A stretch of DNA of 64,000 nt from a bacterium UBP4_UBA6127. Lineage in GTDB: Bacteria > UBP4 > UBA4092. The notes under the pieces are model-generated. The model searched no databases. It had not been told where the DNA came from and saw nothing but the letters and a program-made list of their open reading frames with translations. The stretch spans positions 1-64,000 of the forward strand of contig DIVR01000067.1 of NCBI GenBank assembly GCA_002428325.1. The letters are read 5' to 3'. Each line of letters begins with the position of its first letter. The stretch's first letter is position 1. Below are positions 18,351 to 28,520 of the stretch, in pieces. Both the position numbers and the translations under genes were made by a program.

Positions 18351-20318
18351 TTACGGAATCTTTTCTTTCAGTAAATTTATCTGGGTCAGGGCCATTTCTT
18401 TTTCTGTTTCTGAGACACCGGAGTTTAAATACAAATTCCATTGTTTGATTGCCAAAGCCGGCTGATACCATTGTTTACTGTAAATCATGGCTTTCATTTG
18501 ATAGGGAGCCGAATAGCGAGGGTAAATAATATTAGCGCTATCGAGGATTTCAACCGCCCGTTGCGGTTCACCATTTTTTAGAATGGCCTGAGCCAGTACC
18601 AGATAACGCTCCACATCATCCGTCCCATATTGGAAGGCTTGAAAGGCGTTATGGACGGCCAGAGTTGTCTCTTTAGTACCGGACAGATAATTGGCCCTTT
18701 GCAGATAAGCCTCACCCAAAGATGGGTCATACAGCAAAGCTCTTTGAATGAGGATATCGGCTTCTCCGGTTTTCCCGCTCATTAACAGTTTCATCCCTTG
18801 TTTATAGGCCAGATTGCCTTTGAAACGTTTCAGGGTAATATAACCAGAAACCAGCAACAAACCAATAAGGAATAGAGATATCCCCCGAATAAACCAGCTT
18901 GCAGCCAAAGAAATCTTATGATTATTTTCATCGGATTCTTCCTCCTTAAGACTTAATGAAAGCCATAAGGTTATCCCAATCAGAATCCAGAACAACATGG
19001 AAGGCGCTGGTAAATAGAGCGGGAAATTCACTAAAGAATCAAATAGAATAAAAAAGATGCTTAAGAGAGTCCCGGCCAGCAGAATCTTTGTATCCACTTC
19101 ATCCTGGCTGAGAATCTTTCGAATGGATGATCCCACGGTCATGGCTATGATCCCGATGAAGAGAAATATGCCTGCCAAACCCCAATCCACGGTCATTTGC
19201 AAATAATCGTTGTGAGCCTGATTGGCGTTGGAACCCCGAGTTGAATTGGCTGAGGAGATAAAAGCTTCATTTTCGGGATTTCTCAGGAATTCAGCCAATT
19301 TCTCCAGATAATGAGTTCGGAATCCTCCCGCTCCCCACCCCCATAATGGTTTTTCCAATATCATCAGGTTAGCCACTTCCCATACCATAAACCGGTCAAC
19401 ATAAGCTGAAATCACAAAGGTATGAGCAGGTTGTTTTTTCAGATATTCCCAGTTTTCTGAAAGGCTGGCTGAAAATATCCCAGTGGCCACGACTAATAAA
19501 AAGATTGGGATACCTATCATTTTCTTCCATGGAAATACCCACTGGGCCTTAAACAAATCCCGGAGATTCAGAGAACTATATATCACGGTGGATCCTATTA
19601 ACACCAAAGCCCCTAAGCACAAGGGTAAAACAATCCAGACTTCAGCCGACCCGGTCAGCCAAAAACAGCAGGTGGTTAATATGACTTGAAAGAATCCCAT
19701 TCTGCGGAGCCACTTATTCTGATAACCCTTCCATGACCATGCCAGGGTAACCGGAATCAAGGGTAGTAGATATTCAGCCAGAAAATTGGGATTTCCCATG
19801 GTTCCCATAACTTTCAGGTGAGGAGGAACTCCTTTCCATTTCAGATAAGACAACTCATATCCAAAGTATTGGGAAATGCCATGGAGAGAAACCAAGAAGG
19901 CAGATAATTGAATCAGAACCATGACCCACTCAAGATTTTTTCTGCTCTTGGTAAACAGGACCATAACAATCGAAAGCCAAGGGAAAAGAATCCATAAATA
20001 ACTGTCTCGAAAAGAAAGCAGAAAATCCGGAGTCACCCATGACCGAACCATCAGATACCCCCAGAATCCCCATAAAGGAAACAGATATAGATTTCGGCGG
20101 GAAATAATCAACTGGGGCTTTAATAGAATGGCAATGCAGGTTGCCAGGAATCCAACAGTCAGAATCAACCCGGAAAAGAAATATTTAGTATTCACAGCCG
20201 CTGAATAAACAGGCTTCCAGATTATTAAGGGCAATAATAATACTAAAAGGCCTATCAATCCCGCATGAATAAGGGTTATTGGGTCTTTTTCAGTTCTTCC
20301 AGTGTTTTTTGAAACCAT
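18351..20318 (-). CDS. O-antigen ligase/polymerase-like membrane protein with TPR tail (second copy)
   Basis: Polytopic protein (about twelve membrane helices in residues 15-500) with a C-terminal TPR region (about 520-650). GTMGNPNFLAEYLLPLIPV and the periplasmic-loop QAHNDYLQMTVDWG are typical of the Wzy_C (O-antigen ligase/PglL) family; WGWGAGGFRTHY precedes the loop. Such proteins join lipid-linked glycans to lipid A or to proteins, or polymerise them. The start lies 43 nt inside the preceding gene, without a clear ribosome site, so translation may depend on coupling. It has the same domain order as the neighbouring copy, indicating an old tandem duplication. Confidence 0.78.
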   Translation of the reverse strand: MVSKNTGRTEKDPITLIHAGLIGLLVLLLPLIIWKPVYSAAVNTKYFFSGLILTVGFLATCIAILLKPQLIISRRNLYLFPLWGFWGYLMVRSWVTPDFLLSFRDSYLWILFPWLSIVMVLFTKSRKNLEWVMVLIQLSAFLVSLHGISQYFGYELSYLKWKGVPPHLKVMGTMGNPNFLAEYLLPLIPVTLAWSWKGYQNKWLRRMGFFQVILTTCCFWLTGSAEVWIVLPLCLGALVLIGSTVIYSSLNLRDLFKAQWVFPWKKMIGIPIFLLVVATGIFSASLSENWEYLKKQPAHTFVISAYVDRFMVWEVANLMILEKPLWGWGAGGFRTHYLEKLAEFLRNPENEAFISSANSTRGSNANQAHNDYLQMTVDWGLAGIFLFIGIIAMTVGSSIRKILSQDEVDTKILLAGTLLSIFFILFDSLVNFPLYLPAPSMLFWILIGITLWLSLSLKEEESDENNHKISLAASWFIRGISLFLIGLLLVSGYITLKRFKGNLAYKQGMKLLMSGKTGEADILIQRALLYDPSLGEAYLQRANYLSGTKETTLAVHNAFQAFQYGTDDVERYLVLAQAILKNGEPQRAVEILDSANIIYPRYSAPYQMKAMIYSKQWYQPALAIKQWNLYLNSGVSETEKEMALTQINLLKEKIP

Positions 20319-22273
20319 GCTTTTTCATTCGCAGGAGGATTGGTTGCCAGGTACTTCTCGATATGGAATACTGCTTTACCTGTATCAGGGATATACTGGG
20401 TATAAATAATGCCCAATTGCTTATGGGAAACTGCATGCGTGGGATAAAGGGTCAATATGGTTTGGTATAAATCAGCCGCCCGTTGATAATCCCCTTTCAT
20501 ATAAAGAAACAAGGCAGGGTCTTCATAGACTGTAATATCATCGGTTCCCATCATGGCAGCGGTTTCATAAGATTTTAACGCAGGTTCCAGCAATCCGCTG
20601 ACTCCATAAAGTTTACCAATCAAGATATAGGCATTCCCCATGGTCGGATTGTAATCCAGGGTCTTTTTGAAAGAATCGAGAGCTTCCCGGGCTTCCAGCT
20701 TTTGCAGATGATAGAGGCCTTTTTTCATTGAATAGGCCGCATAAGCTTGAGTCGTTCCATACCAGCCGCCAATCAACAACACAATCATACCCAAACAAAT
20801 AATTGATATCCGAGTAATTCTATTGAATACTTTCTCAGTCAATATTGGCTCCCGGGAGGGTTCCAGGTAGAGATGCGCAATCGAGAGTCCTGTCAGACTC
20901 CAGAATAAAAGCCCATTGGCTGGCAAATACAGGGGAAAACTGACCAGCATATCCACCCAGAAAGGAAGGGTGCCGCAGAACAAGCCTGTTTGCCTGATTC
21001 GCCAATCCCAATGGTCACTATGCCGGATAGCCTTAATCTGGAAATAACTGAAAAAGACCAGAATCCAGAAAAAAACCGCTATCGCCGGGATTCCTGATTC
21101 AGCGGTCATTTGTAAAATATCATTATGCGAATGATTGGCATTCTTGCCGCCGATAAAAATCAACACCGCATTATATTCCCCATGAGGGCTTTGCAGGTTC
21201 AGAAATTGAGATAACTGAGGGAAGAAATCAGCCTGAAATTTTCCTATTCCGATACCTCGGAGAGGGTTGTCGCGAATCATCTGCATGGTAACTTGCCAAA
21301 TCAGGAAACGTTCTTCCAGTTCATGGATATTGGAAAGGCTCTGGATTCGGGTTTTCAACCAGTCTGTTTTATATACCTGATACTTTTGCATGACTCCCGC
21401 AAAGGTAATCAACAGGATTAAGGCAACGATCCCCCATTTAATGATTTGTTTTTGGGACCGGGGACCAGAAGGATTGGCTTGTTGATTCACTCGGCGGGAT
21501 ATCAATATGACCCCACCCGCCAGAAGGGAAACGGGAAGAGATATCCAGGCGGATCTGACTCCGCTGAGTAAAATACAGGCCGCCATGATAATTAAAAGGA
21601 TTATCCCCATAATCCGCCATTTGGATTGAACCCGGGAAAGGACCATCCAGGTTAATACCAGGAGAAAAATGGGGACCAGATAAGCTGCAAAAAAATTGGC
21701 ATTGCCAAAGGTGGATATCATTATCTGTTTGCCAATCATTTTTCTGCCAAGCCATTTCAACTGGAAAATATCCAGATTCATATATTGCATCAGCCCATAG
21801 AAGGCGCAAAGGCTTCCCCCAATAATAATGGCTCCCACTAGGTAATTCATGTTTTTCCTATTCCGGGCATGATGGCTGAGAATAAAAGCTCCTGCCAGCC
21901 AGAAAAGCATGGGGAGTCCTTCATAAAGGCTGATGAGCCGGTTTGAACGAAATAAGGAAGGGATCAGCCAGCAGATTCCAAATAATAAGAAGGGAATTCC
22001 CATTCCCATGGGAATGATTTTCATTTTACCGGATTTCCCTTTTTCCAGGCACCATAAGGTTATGGCAACTGATAATCCCCCAATTGAAAAAATATATTTA
22101 GGCAGGATCGCTGAATTCTGTAATGCCGGAACCAGGAATAATGGGGTCATGGCTAAGATAATGCAAAAGACCCATATGATAAATTGATTTATCTTGTCAG
22201 GGGATGATTTCCTCTTTATTTCCTTGGAGGAATTATCCTTTTTTCTTATGTCAGGGCTGTCTTTATGTTTCAT
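20276..22273 (-). CDS. O-antigen ligase/polymerase-like membrane protein with TPR tail (first copy)
   Basis: Same architecture as its downstream neighbour: about twelve hydrophobic helices, FGNANFFAAYLVPIFLL, GIGIGKFQADFFPQL, NHSHNDILQMTAESG in the large periplasmic loop, and a C-terminal TPR region (about 535-660) with repeats such as PTMGNAYILIGKLYGVSG. The Wzy_C family acts on undecaprenyl-linked glycans at the periplasmic face. The ATG overlaps the stop of the VanZ-like gene by 4 nt (ATGA). Sequence divergence from the second copy is large, so the two may use different acceptors or act in sequence. Confidence 0.78.
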   Translation of the reverse strand: MKHKDSPDIRKKDNSSKEIKRKSSPDKINQFIIWVFCIILAMTPLFLVPALQNSAILPKYIFSIGGLSVAITLWCLEKGKSGKMKIIPMGMGIPFLLFGICWLIPSLFRSNRLISLYEGLPMLFWLAGAFILSHHARNRKNMNYLVGAIIIGGSLCAFYGLMQYMNLDIFQLKWLGRKMIGKQIMISTFGNANFFAAYLVPIFLLVLTWMVLSRVQSKWRIMGIILLIIMAACILLSGVRSAWISLPVSLLAGGVILISRRVNQQANPSGPRSQKQIIKWGIVALILLITFAGVMQKYQVYKTDWLKTRIQSLSNIHELEERFLIWQVTMQMIRDNPLRGIGIGKFQADFFPQLSQFLNLQSPHGEYNAVLIFIGGKNANHSHNDILQMTAESGIPAIAVFFWILVFFSYFQIKAIRHSDHWDWRIRQTGLFCGTLPFWVDMLVSFPLYLPANGLLFWSLTGLSIAHLYLEPSREPILTEKVFNRITRISIICLGMIVLLIGGWYGTTQAYAAYSMKKGLYHLQKLEAREALDSFKKTLDYNPTMGNAYILIGKLYGVSGLLEPALKSYETAAMMGTDDITVYEDPALFLYMKGDYQRAADLYQTILTLYPTHAVSHKQLGIIYTQYIPDTGKAVFHIEKYLATNPPANEKAWFQKTLEELKKTQ

Positions 22274-22698
22274 AATATATTTCTAAATAGACGGGAAATC
22301 CAGCCATTGGTATGGATCCATTGGCCAAGCCAACCACCCAAGGTATCGGACATTAAATCAAATCCGCTGGTTTCCCTGTGAGGAATAAAATATTGGTGAA
22401 ATTCATCCGAAATCCCATAAAGGAAGCAAAACAGTACCGCATAAAATCCTGGGTTTTTAAAAATTTTCTTTCCCTTCTCATCTTCCACCATGGCCCGATG
22501 TACCAAATACCCCAGAAACGCATAAATCAGCAGATGTTCTATCTTATCCAGAGAAGGAATATGAATTGGGACTTCCGGCAGTTTGGACTGATGGGAAAGG
22601 TAAAATATCAACAGGCAAAGCATAACAACAGGTCCCCAATAGTAAAGATAGGGAAAACCTTCCAGCCGGTTGATTATCTTTCGTATGTATTGAATCAT
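22270..22698 (-). CDS. VanZ-like membrane protein
   Basis: Small membrane protein (142 residues) with about four helices and the VanZ-family pattern: LDKIEHLLIYAFLGYL, then YGISDEFHQYFIPHRETSGFD and DTLGGWLGQW. VanZ-like proteins are linked to glycopeptide tolerance in enterococci, but most homologues have no known role. First gene of a three-gene operon with two O-antigen-ligase-like proteins; the 4-nt overlap with the next gene suggests coupled translation and a role in envelope glycan handling. Confidence 0.85.
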   Translation of the reverse strand: MIQYIRKIINRLEGFPYLYYWGPVVMLCLLIFYLSHQSKLPEVPIHIPSLDKIEHLLIYAFLGYLVHRAMVEDEKGKKIFKNPGFYAVLFCFLYGISDEFHQYFIPHRETSGFDLMSDTLGGWLGQWIHTNGWISRLFRNIL

Positions 22699-22845
22699 TT
22701 TATTGTTATCCTAAGATAATATAAATCAGATGTTATTCTATCACTGAGCCATAGTTTCTTCACCTAGGTTCTATCTCTAGGGCTCCCTATCAAAGATTCA
22801 CCGATAACTTCTCAATCATGGTATGATTTTTGAAGGTAATTTCTT

Positions 22846-24015
22846 ATGTCAAAAAAACGAATCGCCATTTTAGGTTCCAGCGGAACCATCGGAATTAATA
22901 CGTTAAAAGTATGCCGGCATCTTTCCAATGAGTTGGAAGTGGTAGGTCTGGCTGTATGTTCTAATATTACCCGGCTGGCTGAACAAGTCCGGGAATTTAA
23001 TCCCCGGATAGTTTCTATCATGAATCCGGGATTAACGGATGATTTCAGGCAATTACTGGAAGAACCTTCCTCCACCAAGCTGGAAGTCACCACCGGACTA
23101 GATGGATTGATCAAACTGGCTTCCCATCCGGAGGTAGATATTGTCGTGGTGGCTACCGTCGGGTCGGTCGGACTGCTCCCTACCCTTGAAGCCATCGGGG
23201 CCCATAAGACCATTGCCCTTGCCAATAAGGAAGTACTGGTTATGGCAGGAGAACTGGTCATGAAAAAAGCCAGGGAAAATAAAGTTTCCATCCTCCCTAT
23301 TGACAGTGAGCATAATGCCATATTCCAATGCCTGATGGATAAAAGCCCCCATGATGTCAAAAAAATCCTGCTGACCGCATCCGGAGGGCCTTTCAGAAAC
23401 AACCATGATTCCTTTGAACAGATCACTCCCGAACAGGCTTTGAAACACCCGACCTGGAATATGGGCCGAAAAATATCCATTGATTCTGCCACTATGATGA
23501 ATAAAGGATTTGAGCTGATCGAATGCACTCACTTATTTGATGTGCCGCCGGAGAAAGTGGAGACAGTCATCCATCCCCAGAGTATTGTCCATTCCATGGT
23601 TGAATTTATTGATGGGACCATTCTGGCTCAGATGGGAATTACCGATATGTTTCTACCCATTCAATTTTCTCTGACTTATCCCACCCGGATGAAGACCCCC
23701 TTTCCCTCCTTAGACCTGACCCGGGTTGGACAGCTTACCTTTGAAAAACCTGACCTGGACAGGTTTCCCTGCTTACGACTGGGTTATGAATCCATTAAAA
23801 TCGGGGGAACCCTGCCGACTGTCATGAATGCGGCCAATGAAATCGCTGTTCAATCCTTCCTGGACCGGAAAATAAGATTCACTCAACTGCCCAGGCTGAT
23901 TGAAATGACAATGAAACGTCATGATGTCATCCATCATCCCACCTTGGATGAACTGTTAAAATCCGACCAGTGGACCCGGGATATCGCCAATCAAATCATT
24001 GAGCAGGAGTTTTGA
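22846..24015 (+). CDS. dxr: 1-deoxy-D-xylulose 5-phosphate reductoisomerase
   Basis: Second enzyme of the MEP isoprenoid pathway: NADPH-dependent conversion of DXP to 2-C-methyl-D-erythritol 4-phosphate. NADPH-binding ILGSSGTIGINTL at residues 7-19, then ALANKEVLVMAGE, metal and substrate residues in PIDSEHNAIFQCL, LTASGGPFR, ISIDSATMMNKGFELIE and HPQSIVHSMVEF. The usual GSTGSIG is GSSGTIG here. Length 389 is typical. GAAGGT lies before ATG 22846. Isoprenoids made here would supply undecaprenyl carriers for the neighbouring glycan enzymes, though that link is only circumstantial. Confidence 0.97.
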   Translation: MSKKRIAILGSSGTIGINTLKVCRHLSNELEVVGLAVCSNITRLAEQVREFNPRIVSIMNPGLTDDFRQLLEEPSSTKLEVTTGLDGLIKLASHPEVDIVVVATVGSVGLLPTLEAIGAHKTIALANKEVLVMAGELVMKKARENKVSILPIDSEHNAIFQCLMDKSPHDVKKILLTASGGPFRNNHDSFEQITPEQALKHPTWNMGRKISIDSATMMNKGFELIECTHLFDVPPEKVETVIHPQSIVHSMVEFIDGTILAQMGITDMFLPIQFSLTYPTRMKTPFPSLDLTRVGQLTFEKPDLDRFPCLRLGYESIKIGGTLPTVMNAANEIAVQSFLDRKIRFTQLPRLIEMTMKRHDVIHHPTLDELLKSDQWTRDIANQIIEQEF

Positions 24016-24035
24016 GTTCCGGCTCAAAATAATCT

Positions 24036-24731
24036 ATGGCTAACTTCTTCCATACTCCCACAGGATTGAAGCTGGCTGAATGGCTGGGATGGGGTTTTAT
24101 CAGGGGAATCAGCCTGACGGTCAGGCTGGATGTCCTGGGAATGGAAAATATCCGGCAAATTCGGGATATGAATCAACCCATTATCATGGCCCTCTGGCAT
24201 GGGAGACATTTTCTGCCTTTAGATAAATTCCGCCGCCAACACTCTGAACGGGGCCACATCTGTGTCATGGCCAGCCGCAGCCGCGATGGCGAAATTATGG
24301 CTCGGGTTTTACATCGGCTGGGGTTTGAAGTCGTCAGAGGTTCTTCCAGCCGTGGGGGAGCCCAAAGTTTCCTGGAACTCAAACATTATATGGATGAGGG
24401 TTTTGATGCGGTCATAGCGGTAGATGGTCCCCGAGGCCCCCGCGAAATTGCTAAACCGGGTATCCTGTTATTGGCCCAAAAAACCGGTTATCCAATTGTC
24501 CCATTGTCATCCAGCGCAACCCGATGTAAAATATTCCCGTCTTGGGACCGTTACTTGGTACCCTATCCTTTTACCAAGGGAGTTACCAGTGTCGGAACAC
24601 CCATCTATGTTCCTCCTGATGCCGATCGGGAATCTTTAGAGAGGATTAAGCTATCACTGGAGAACCAGTTGAAGGATTTGACACGACAGGCAGACCATTA
24701 TTGCCGGCTAAAAAGCCAAGCCTATGAATAA
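24036..24731 (+). CDS. DUF374-type lysophospholipid acyltransferase-like protein
   Basis: Member of the LPLAT-like DUF374 family, proposed to acylate lipid A or related lipids. Visible family blocks: IIMALWHGRHFLPL (His-containing active-site region), MASRSRDGEIMARVLHRLGF, RGSSSRGGAQSF and AVDGPRGPREIAKPGILLLA. Length (231) is typical. It starts 20 nt after dxr and its stop overlaps the following TPR gene by 8 nt, so the three probably share a transcript. Acyl donor and acceptor are unknown. Confidence 0.85.
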   Translation: MANFFHTPTGLKLAEWLGWGFIRGISLTVRLDVLGMENIRQIRDMNQPIIMALWHGRHFLPLDKFRRQHSERGHICVMASRSRDGEIMARVLHRLGFEVVRGSSSRGGAQSFLELKHYMDEGFDAVIAVDGPRGPREIAKPGILLLAQKTGYPIVPLSSSATRCKIFPSWDRYLVPYPFTKGVTSVGTPIYVPPDADRESLERIKLSLENQLKDLTRQADHYCRLKSQAYE

Positions 24732-25131
24732 GCCTGATAAGACATATTACCCAACTTCAGCGCAAGCCGCGGCGGGCCAGTATCAAAAAGCTTTGCTTTT
24801 GAAAAATCAAAAGCGATATTCTGAAGCTATTGAATTCCTTCAACAAGCCATCCGAATGAATCCGAATGATATAACTTATACCATTGAGATGGCCAATTGT
24901 TATGTTCATTTGAATCATCCCATCCGGGCTGTGAATATCCTTACGCCCTTATACCTTAAGTACCCGAATAATCTATCTATTTTAAAACCTTACTGTGCGG
25001 CTCTGGTTGATTCAGGCCAACCGGAAAAAGCCCGTGCTGTCCTTACCAAAGCCAAGGAATTACTAAGTACGGATATGGCGCTCAAGGTCATTTGGGATAA
25101 ACTCAATATCCCGAAAAATCCTCTTAAATAA
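24724..25131 (+). CDS. small TPR protein
   Basis: A 135-residue soluble protein made of about three tetratricopeptide repeats (KNQKRYSEAIEFLQQAIRMN, then a repeat around NHPIRAVNILTPL and one around SGQPEKARAVLTKAKELL). No signal peptide or catalytic motif. It overlaps the end of the acyltransferase gene by 8 nt and is likely co-translated with it. Probably a protein-protein adaptor; partner unknown. Confidence 0.75.
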   Translation: MNKPDKTYYPTSAQAAAGQYQKALLLKNQKRYSEAIEFLQQAIRMNPNDITYTIEMANCYVHLNHPIRAVNILTPLYLKYPNNLSILKPYCAALVDSGQPEKARAVLTKAKELLSTDMALKVIWDKLNIPKNPLK

Positions 25132-25305
25132 AGGATTTACCGTTTTCTTTCCAAAGTTCTATCCTCAGAACTTCAGGCCTGATTATATAATTGATATATA
25201 TCTGTTTTATTTATAGTTACATATACATCTCGAAGGTGTTTTCTAAGGTTCATAAAGAGATATCAGAGAAGGAAAAACCAATTACAGGCTGATAAGCGGA
25301 TAAGT

Positions 25306-25743
25306 TTATTTAGGGAGGGATCCTGTCTTTTTATAATGAAAATATTCTTTCAGAATGGTTCCATGGTCAAAAGCGATGGGTTCAGGTAAAGAGTCTTCCG
25401 AGTAAAGGGCAATATTCTGGGCATCATCGGCAGCCAGAGGAATTCCATATCCCTTCGCAATAAAGACAGTCGAAATAGTATGCAGCCGATTATCCCGTTT
25501 AGGATCCGAATAAGTATGAAACTGGCCGATGAGTTCAACATCCAGGGAAGTCTCTTCTTTTGCTTCACGAATAGCGGCTGCCTCCAGGGTTTCTCCATAA
25601 TCAACAAATCCGCCGGGAATAGCCCAACCAGAGGGAAGATTTTTCCGTTCAATCAGGATAATTTTATCCTCACTCATCTCGATTATGATATCCACGGTAG
25701 GGACTGGATTACGATATGTCTGGGGTTGCTCAGTCATTGTCAT
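25306..25743 (-). CDS. Nudix hydrolase
   Basis: The complete Nudix box [25 protein letters not shown] (Gly-x5-Glu-x7-Arg-Glu-x2-Glu-Glu pattern) lies at about residues 46-70, in a protein of normal length (145). Such enzymes hydrolyse nucleoside diphosphates linked to another group; the ADP-ribose or 8-oxo-dGTP type cannot be told apart here. Its ATG overlaps the miaB stop by 4 nt, so it is the second gene of a miaB-nudix operon. Confidence 0.9.
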   Translation of the reverse strand: MTMTEQPQTYRNPVPTVDIIIEMSEDKIILIERKNLPSGWAIPGGFVDYGETLEAAAIREAKEETSLDVELIGQFHTYSDPKRDNRLHTISTVFIAKGYGIPLAADDAQNIALYSEDSLPEPIAFDHGTILKEYFHYKKTGSLPK

Positions 25744-27062
25744 GATACCTCTGAAGAGATTATCTCCCCTAAAAGAACATAAGCGGTAGTTCTAAGAATC
25801 CGGACCTGCGCCAAATGACCGGGTTCGACTCCTTCTTTTTCAGGGAAAGCTACAAATAGATTATCCCGAGTCCGGCCAATCAATTGGCCTTCTTTAGCAT
25901 TTGACGGACCCTCCACCAGGATTTCATAGGTTTTGCCTACTCTCTCCTTGAGCCTGGAGAGGGTGATTTCCTTTTGGAGCCGTACCAGTTCAGAGACTCG
26001 TTTTTTTCTTTCAGGCAGAGGCAACAGCCCCTCCATCAGGGCGGCTTCAGTTCCTTCCCGGGGGCTGTACATGAAACAGAACGCATTATCAAACCGGAGG
26101 TCCCGGACAAGACTCAGGGTTTCCTGAAATTCTTCTTCGGTTTCGGTTGGGAATCCGGTTATTAAATCAGTCGTTAAACCTGCATAAGGCCAGTAATCCC
26201 GAATCCGCCGAATGATATCCAGATAGGTTTCGAGGGTATATCCCCTTTTCATGGCCTGAAGAACCCGGTTATTGGCTGATTGGAGGGGAAGGTGGAAGGA
26301 TTCACAGATTCGGGAAGAATCCTTAATCGTATCCAGCACTTTCTGGGTGATATGGCTGGGATGGGGACTGGTAAATCGAATCCGCAGGATTCCATCCAAA
26401 GAATCAAGGGCCTTTAATAAATCGGAAAAATCTTTCCCGTCTGAACGCCAGGCATCCACTGTCTGTCCCAGGAGAGTCAATTCTTTATACCCTTTAGCGG
26501 CGATTTTCTGGGCCTGTTGCAGGATATCTTCAAAAGGCCGGTTCACCTGTCCGCCCCGGGTGGTGGGGACAATGCAAAAACTGCATCGATGGTTGCAGCC
26601 TTCCATGATACTCATATAAGCTTTGATGGTATCTTCCCGTTTGACCACATCCTCATGGGTATAAGGATCCTCAAATCCTGTCCTTACTAAAGGGCTTCCG
26701 TGTTCTCGGATTTCCCGAATCAGGCTTCCGATTTGCTGGATTTGCCGGGGTCCCATGACTAAATCCACATGAGGCAGTTTCTTTAGAATCTCTTTGCCAT
26801 ATTGTTGTCCCATACAGCCGCAAATCCCGATTATAAGGTCAGGATTCTTTCTTTTCAGGGGAGCAATTTTCCAGACCCATCCGAATAAACGCTGTTCAGC
26901 CGTCTCCCGGACACTGCAGGTATTAAATAAAATCAGGTCGGCAGCTTCCATTTCTTCGGTCTGAAAATAGCCGTCTCTTTCCAAAAGTCCTGCCAACCTT
27001 TGGGAATCGTAATCGTTCATCTGGCACCCAAAGGTGATGATATGAAATAAGTTGCCTGCCAT
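25740..27062 (-). CDS. miaB: tRNA-2-methylthio-N6-dimethylallyladenosine synthase MiaB
   Basis: Radical SAM methylthiotransferase that modifies A37 of tRNAs reading UNN codons. The N-terminal UPF0004 domain carries the second-cluster cysteines ([35 protein letters not shown]). The radical SAM motif is [18 protein letters not shown], and the C-terminal TRAM domain (about 375-435) binds tRNA. The sequence SVRETAEQR separates MiaB from MtaB and RimO types. Length 440 is typical. AAAGGAATT immediately precedes the ATG. It is the first gene of a pair with a Nudix hydrolase. Confidence 0.95.
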   Translation of the reverse strand: MAGNLFHIITFGCQMNDYDSQRLAGLLERDGYFQTEEMEAADLILFNTCSVRETAEQRLFGWVWKIAPLKRKNPDLIIGICGCMGQQYGKEILKKLPHVDLVMGPRQIQQIGSLIREIREHGSPLVRTGFEDPYTHEDVVKREDTIKAYMSIMEGCNHRCSFCIVPTTRGGQVNRPFEDILQQAQKIAAKGYKELTLLGQTVDAWRSDGKDFSDLLKALDSLDGILRIRFTSPHPSHITQKVLDTIKDSSRICESFHLPLQSANNRVLQAMKRGYTLETYLDIIRRIRDYWPYAGLTTDLITGFPTETEEEFQETLSLVRDLRFDNAFCFMYSPREGTEAALMEGLLPLPERKKRVSELVRLQKEITLSRLKERVGKTYEILVEGPSNAKEGQLIGRTRDNLFVAFPEKEGVEPGHLAQVRILRTTAYVLLGEIISSEVS

Positions 27063-27333
27063 AATTCCTTTATCCTGAGATAGTGCGGAAAGTTCAGGGA
27101 GTTTCCTGGGAATGATATTTCTTTCATCATTTTAGCCCAGCCAGGGAACAAGGGGCAAGAAAACCCCTCTCCTGAACGGGAGTTCTAACAAACCATCTCT
27201 CCCCCGTTCCTAATAGGCTCCTATAGTACCAGCTCAATCATAAATCTAAGGGAAAAAATAGGATAGACAGAGATATATTGCTTATATTGTTAAGGTTATA
27301 AGATAATACCTAAACTGATTATTTAAGGAATGA

Positions 27334-28362
27334 CTAAAAGTTATTGAGCATGGGGATTCCCCCAATACCCGCTAAAACCACCTGATTCTTACCATCCAGG
27401 GGTTCTAATTCCACAGAACCCAGAATAGCCGGTAAAATACAGCATTCTCCCTTATGGAGGGTAAAGGGTTCTCCGGCAGCCCTGAGGGTGAAATTCCCCT
27501 CTAAACTGATAAGCGCCTGGGTAGAGATGGGATTCACCGTCCAACTTAAATGGGTATTCAAGGTCATTCTTTCAATACGATAGGATGGAATATCCACCAG
27601 GACTTCATGCTCCCCCCAGGAAGTCTCATTGGTTTCAGTTAAGATTCGAGGTTCAGCGGGGGATTCGAATTTCATTACTTTCCGGGAAGCATCCAGATGT
27701 AACGGCCGGGGTTTTCCATCTTCCCCAATCCGGCCATAATCAAAAATCCTGAAGGTTGAATCAGAAGGTTCCTGGATTTCCAGGATAACGACACCTTTAC
27801 CGAGCGCATGAACCGTGCCCGGCCCAATCCGAAAGACATCTCCCGGTTTAACTTCCACTTTCCTCAGGCATTCCATCAACTTCCCCTGAGATAATAAATC
27901 GTCAAAAGTCTCCAGGGTTGTCCCCGGTTGGAACCCATAAAGGATCCCAGCGCCCGGCTCGGCATATAATACCACCCAGAACTCATCTTTGCTGAATTCC
28001 TTGGGAAAATATTTTTGGCAGTCTTCCTGCCCGGGATGGACTTGAACACTTAAATCATCCTGGGCATCCAGGAATTTAACCAATAGCGGAAAACGGCCTT
28101 GAGTAGCAGGATTTTTCCATCCGGTGCCGATGAGGGCTTCTCCCCAGGCCCGGGTTACATCGGTAAGAGTTTTTCCTGAATAAGGGCCATTGGTGATCAA
28201 TGAGGAGCCTTCAGGAAGGTCAGCGGCAATCCAGGCCTCGCCGATTTTTGCAGTTCGGGCCATGGGATAATTGAAGAGTTCTTCCAGCTTTTTCCCTCCC
28301 CAGATTTTAGGTTTTAATACCGGTAATGAGATTAGTGGATAAACAGGGGACCGTTCTGCCAT
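27334..28362 (-). CDS. manA: mannose-6-phosphate isomerase, type I
   Basis: Interconverts mannose 6-phosphate and fructose 6-phosphate, feeding GDP-mannose synthesis or mannose use. Cupin protein with family blocks KIWGGKKLEELFNYP, the zinc-ligand stretch SVQVHPGQEDC, KDEFWVVLYAEPGA, and GTVHALGKGVVILEIQEPSD. At 342 residues it is the short, Bacillus-like form. AGGGAG lies about 12 nt before the ATG. It is monocistronic, separated by 271 nt from miaB downstream and divergent from tadA upstream. It may serve the glycan assembly genes or mannan use suggested by the glycosidases in the window. Confidence 0.92.
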   Translation of the reverse strand: MAERSPVYPLISLPVLKPKIWGGKKLEELFNYPMARTAKIGEAWIAADLPEGSSLITNGPYSGKTLTDVTRAWGEALIGTGWKNPATQGRFPLLVKFLDAQDDLSVQVHPGQEDCQKYFPKEFSKDEFWVVLYAEPGAGILYGFQPGTTLETFDDLLSQGKLMECLRKVEVKPGDVFRIGPGTVHALGKGVVILEIQEPSDSTFRIFDYGRIGEDGKPRPLHLDASRKVMKFESPAEPRILTETNETSWGEHEVLVDIPSYRIERMTLNTHLSWTVNPISTQALISLEGNFTLRAAGEPFTLHKGECCILPAILGSVELEPLDGKNQVVLAGIGGIPMLNNF

Positions 28363-28520
28363 TTTGCCATTTCTCCCTCATGAATAAAATGGAACTCGGG
28401 TTTCTGCTTCCCTTGAACTTTGGCATTATTTTAGCATGGTATCGATATTATCCTATTCTTTTCCGGGAATTCTTTTTCTTTTCTTGACTCAGGTTCCTTC
28501 CCGGTGTTAGTTTTTTCAGG

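Noticed and set aside
22819..22827. Extended -10 box TGGTATGAT before dxr
   Set aside because: It would place the transcript start on the ribosome site, leaving too short a leader, so I did not list it as a promoter.
22812..23528. Long - strand frame opposite dxr
   Set aside because: Low-complexity Ser/Thr-rich translation; dxr on the + strand is unambiguous.
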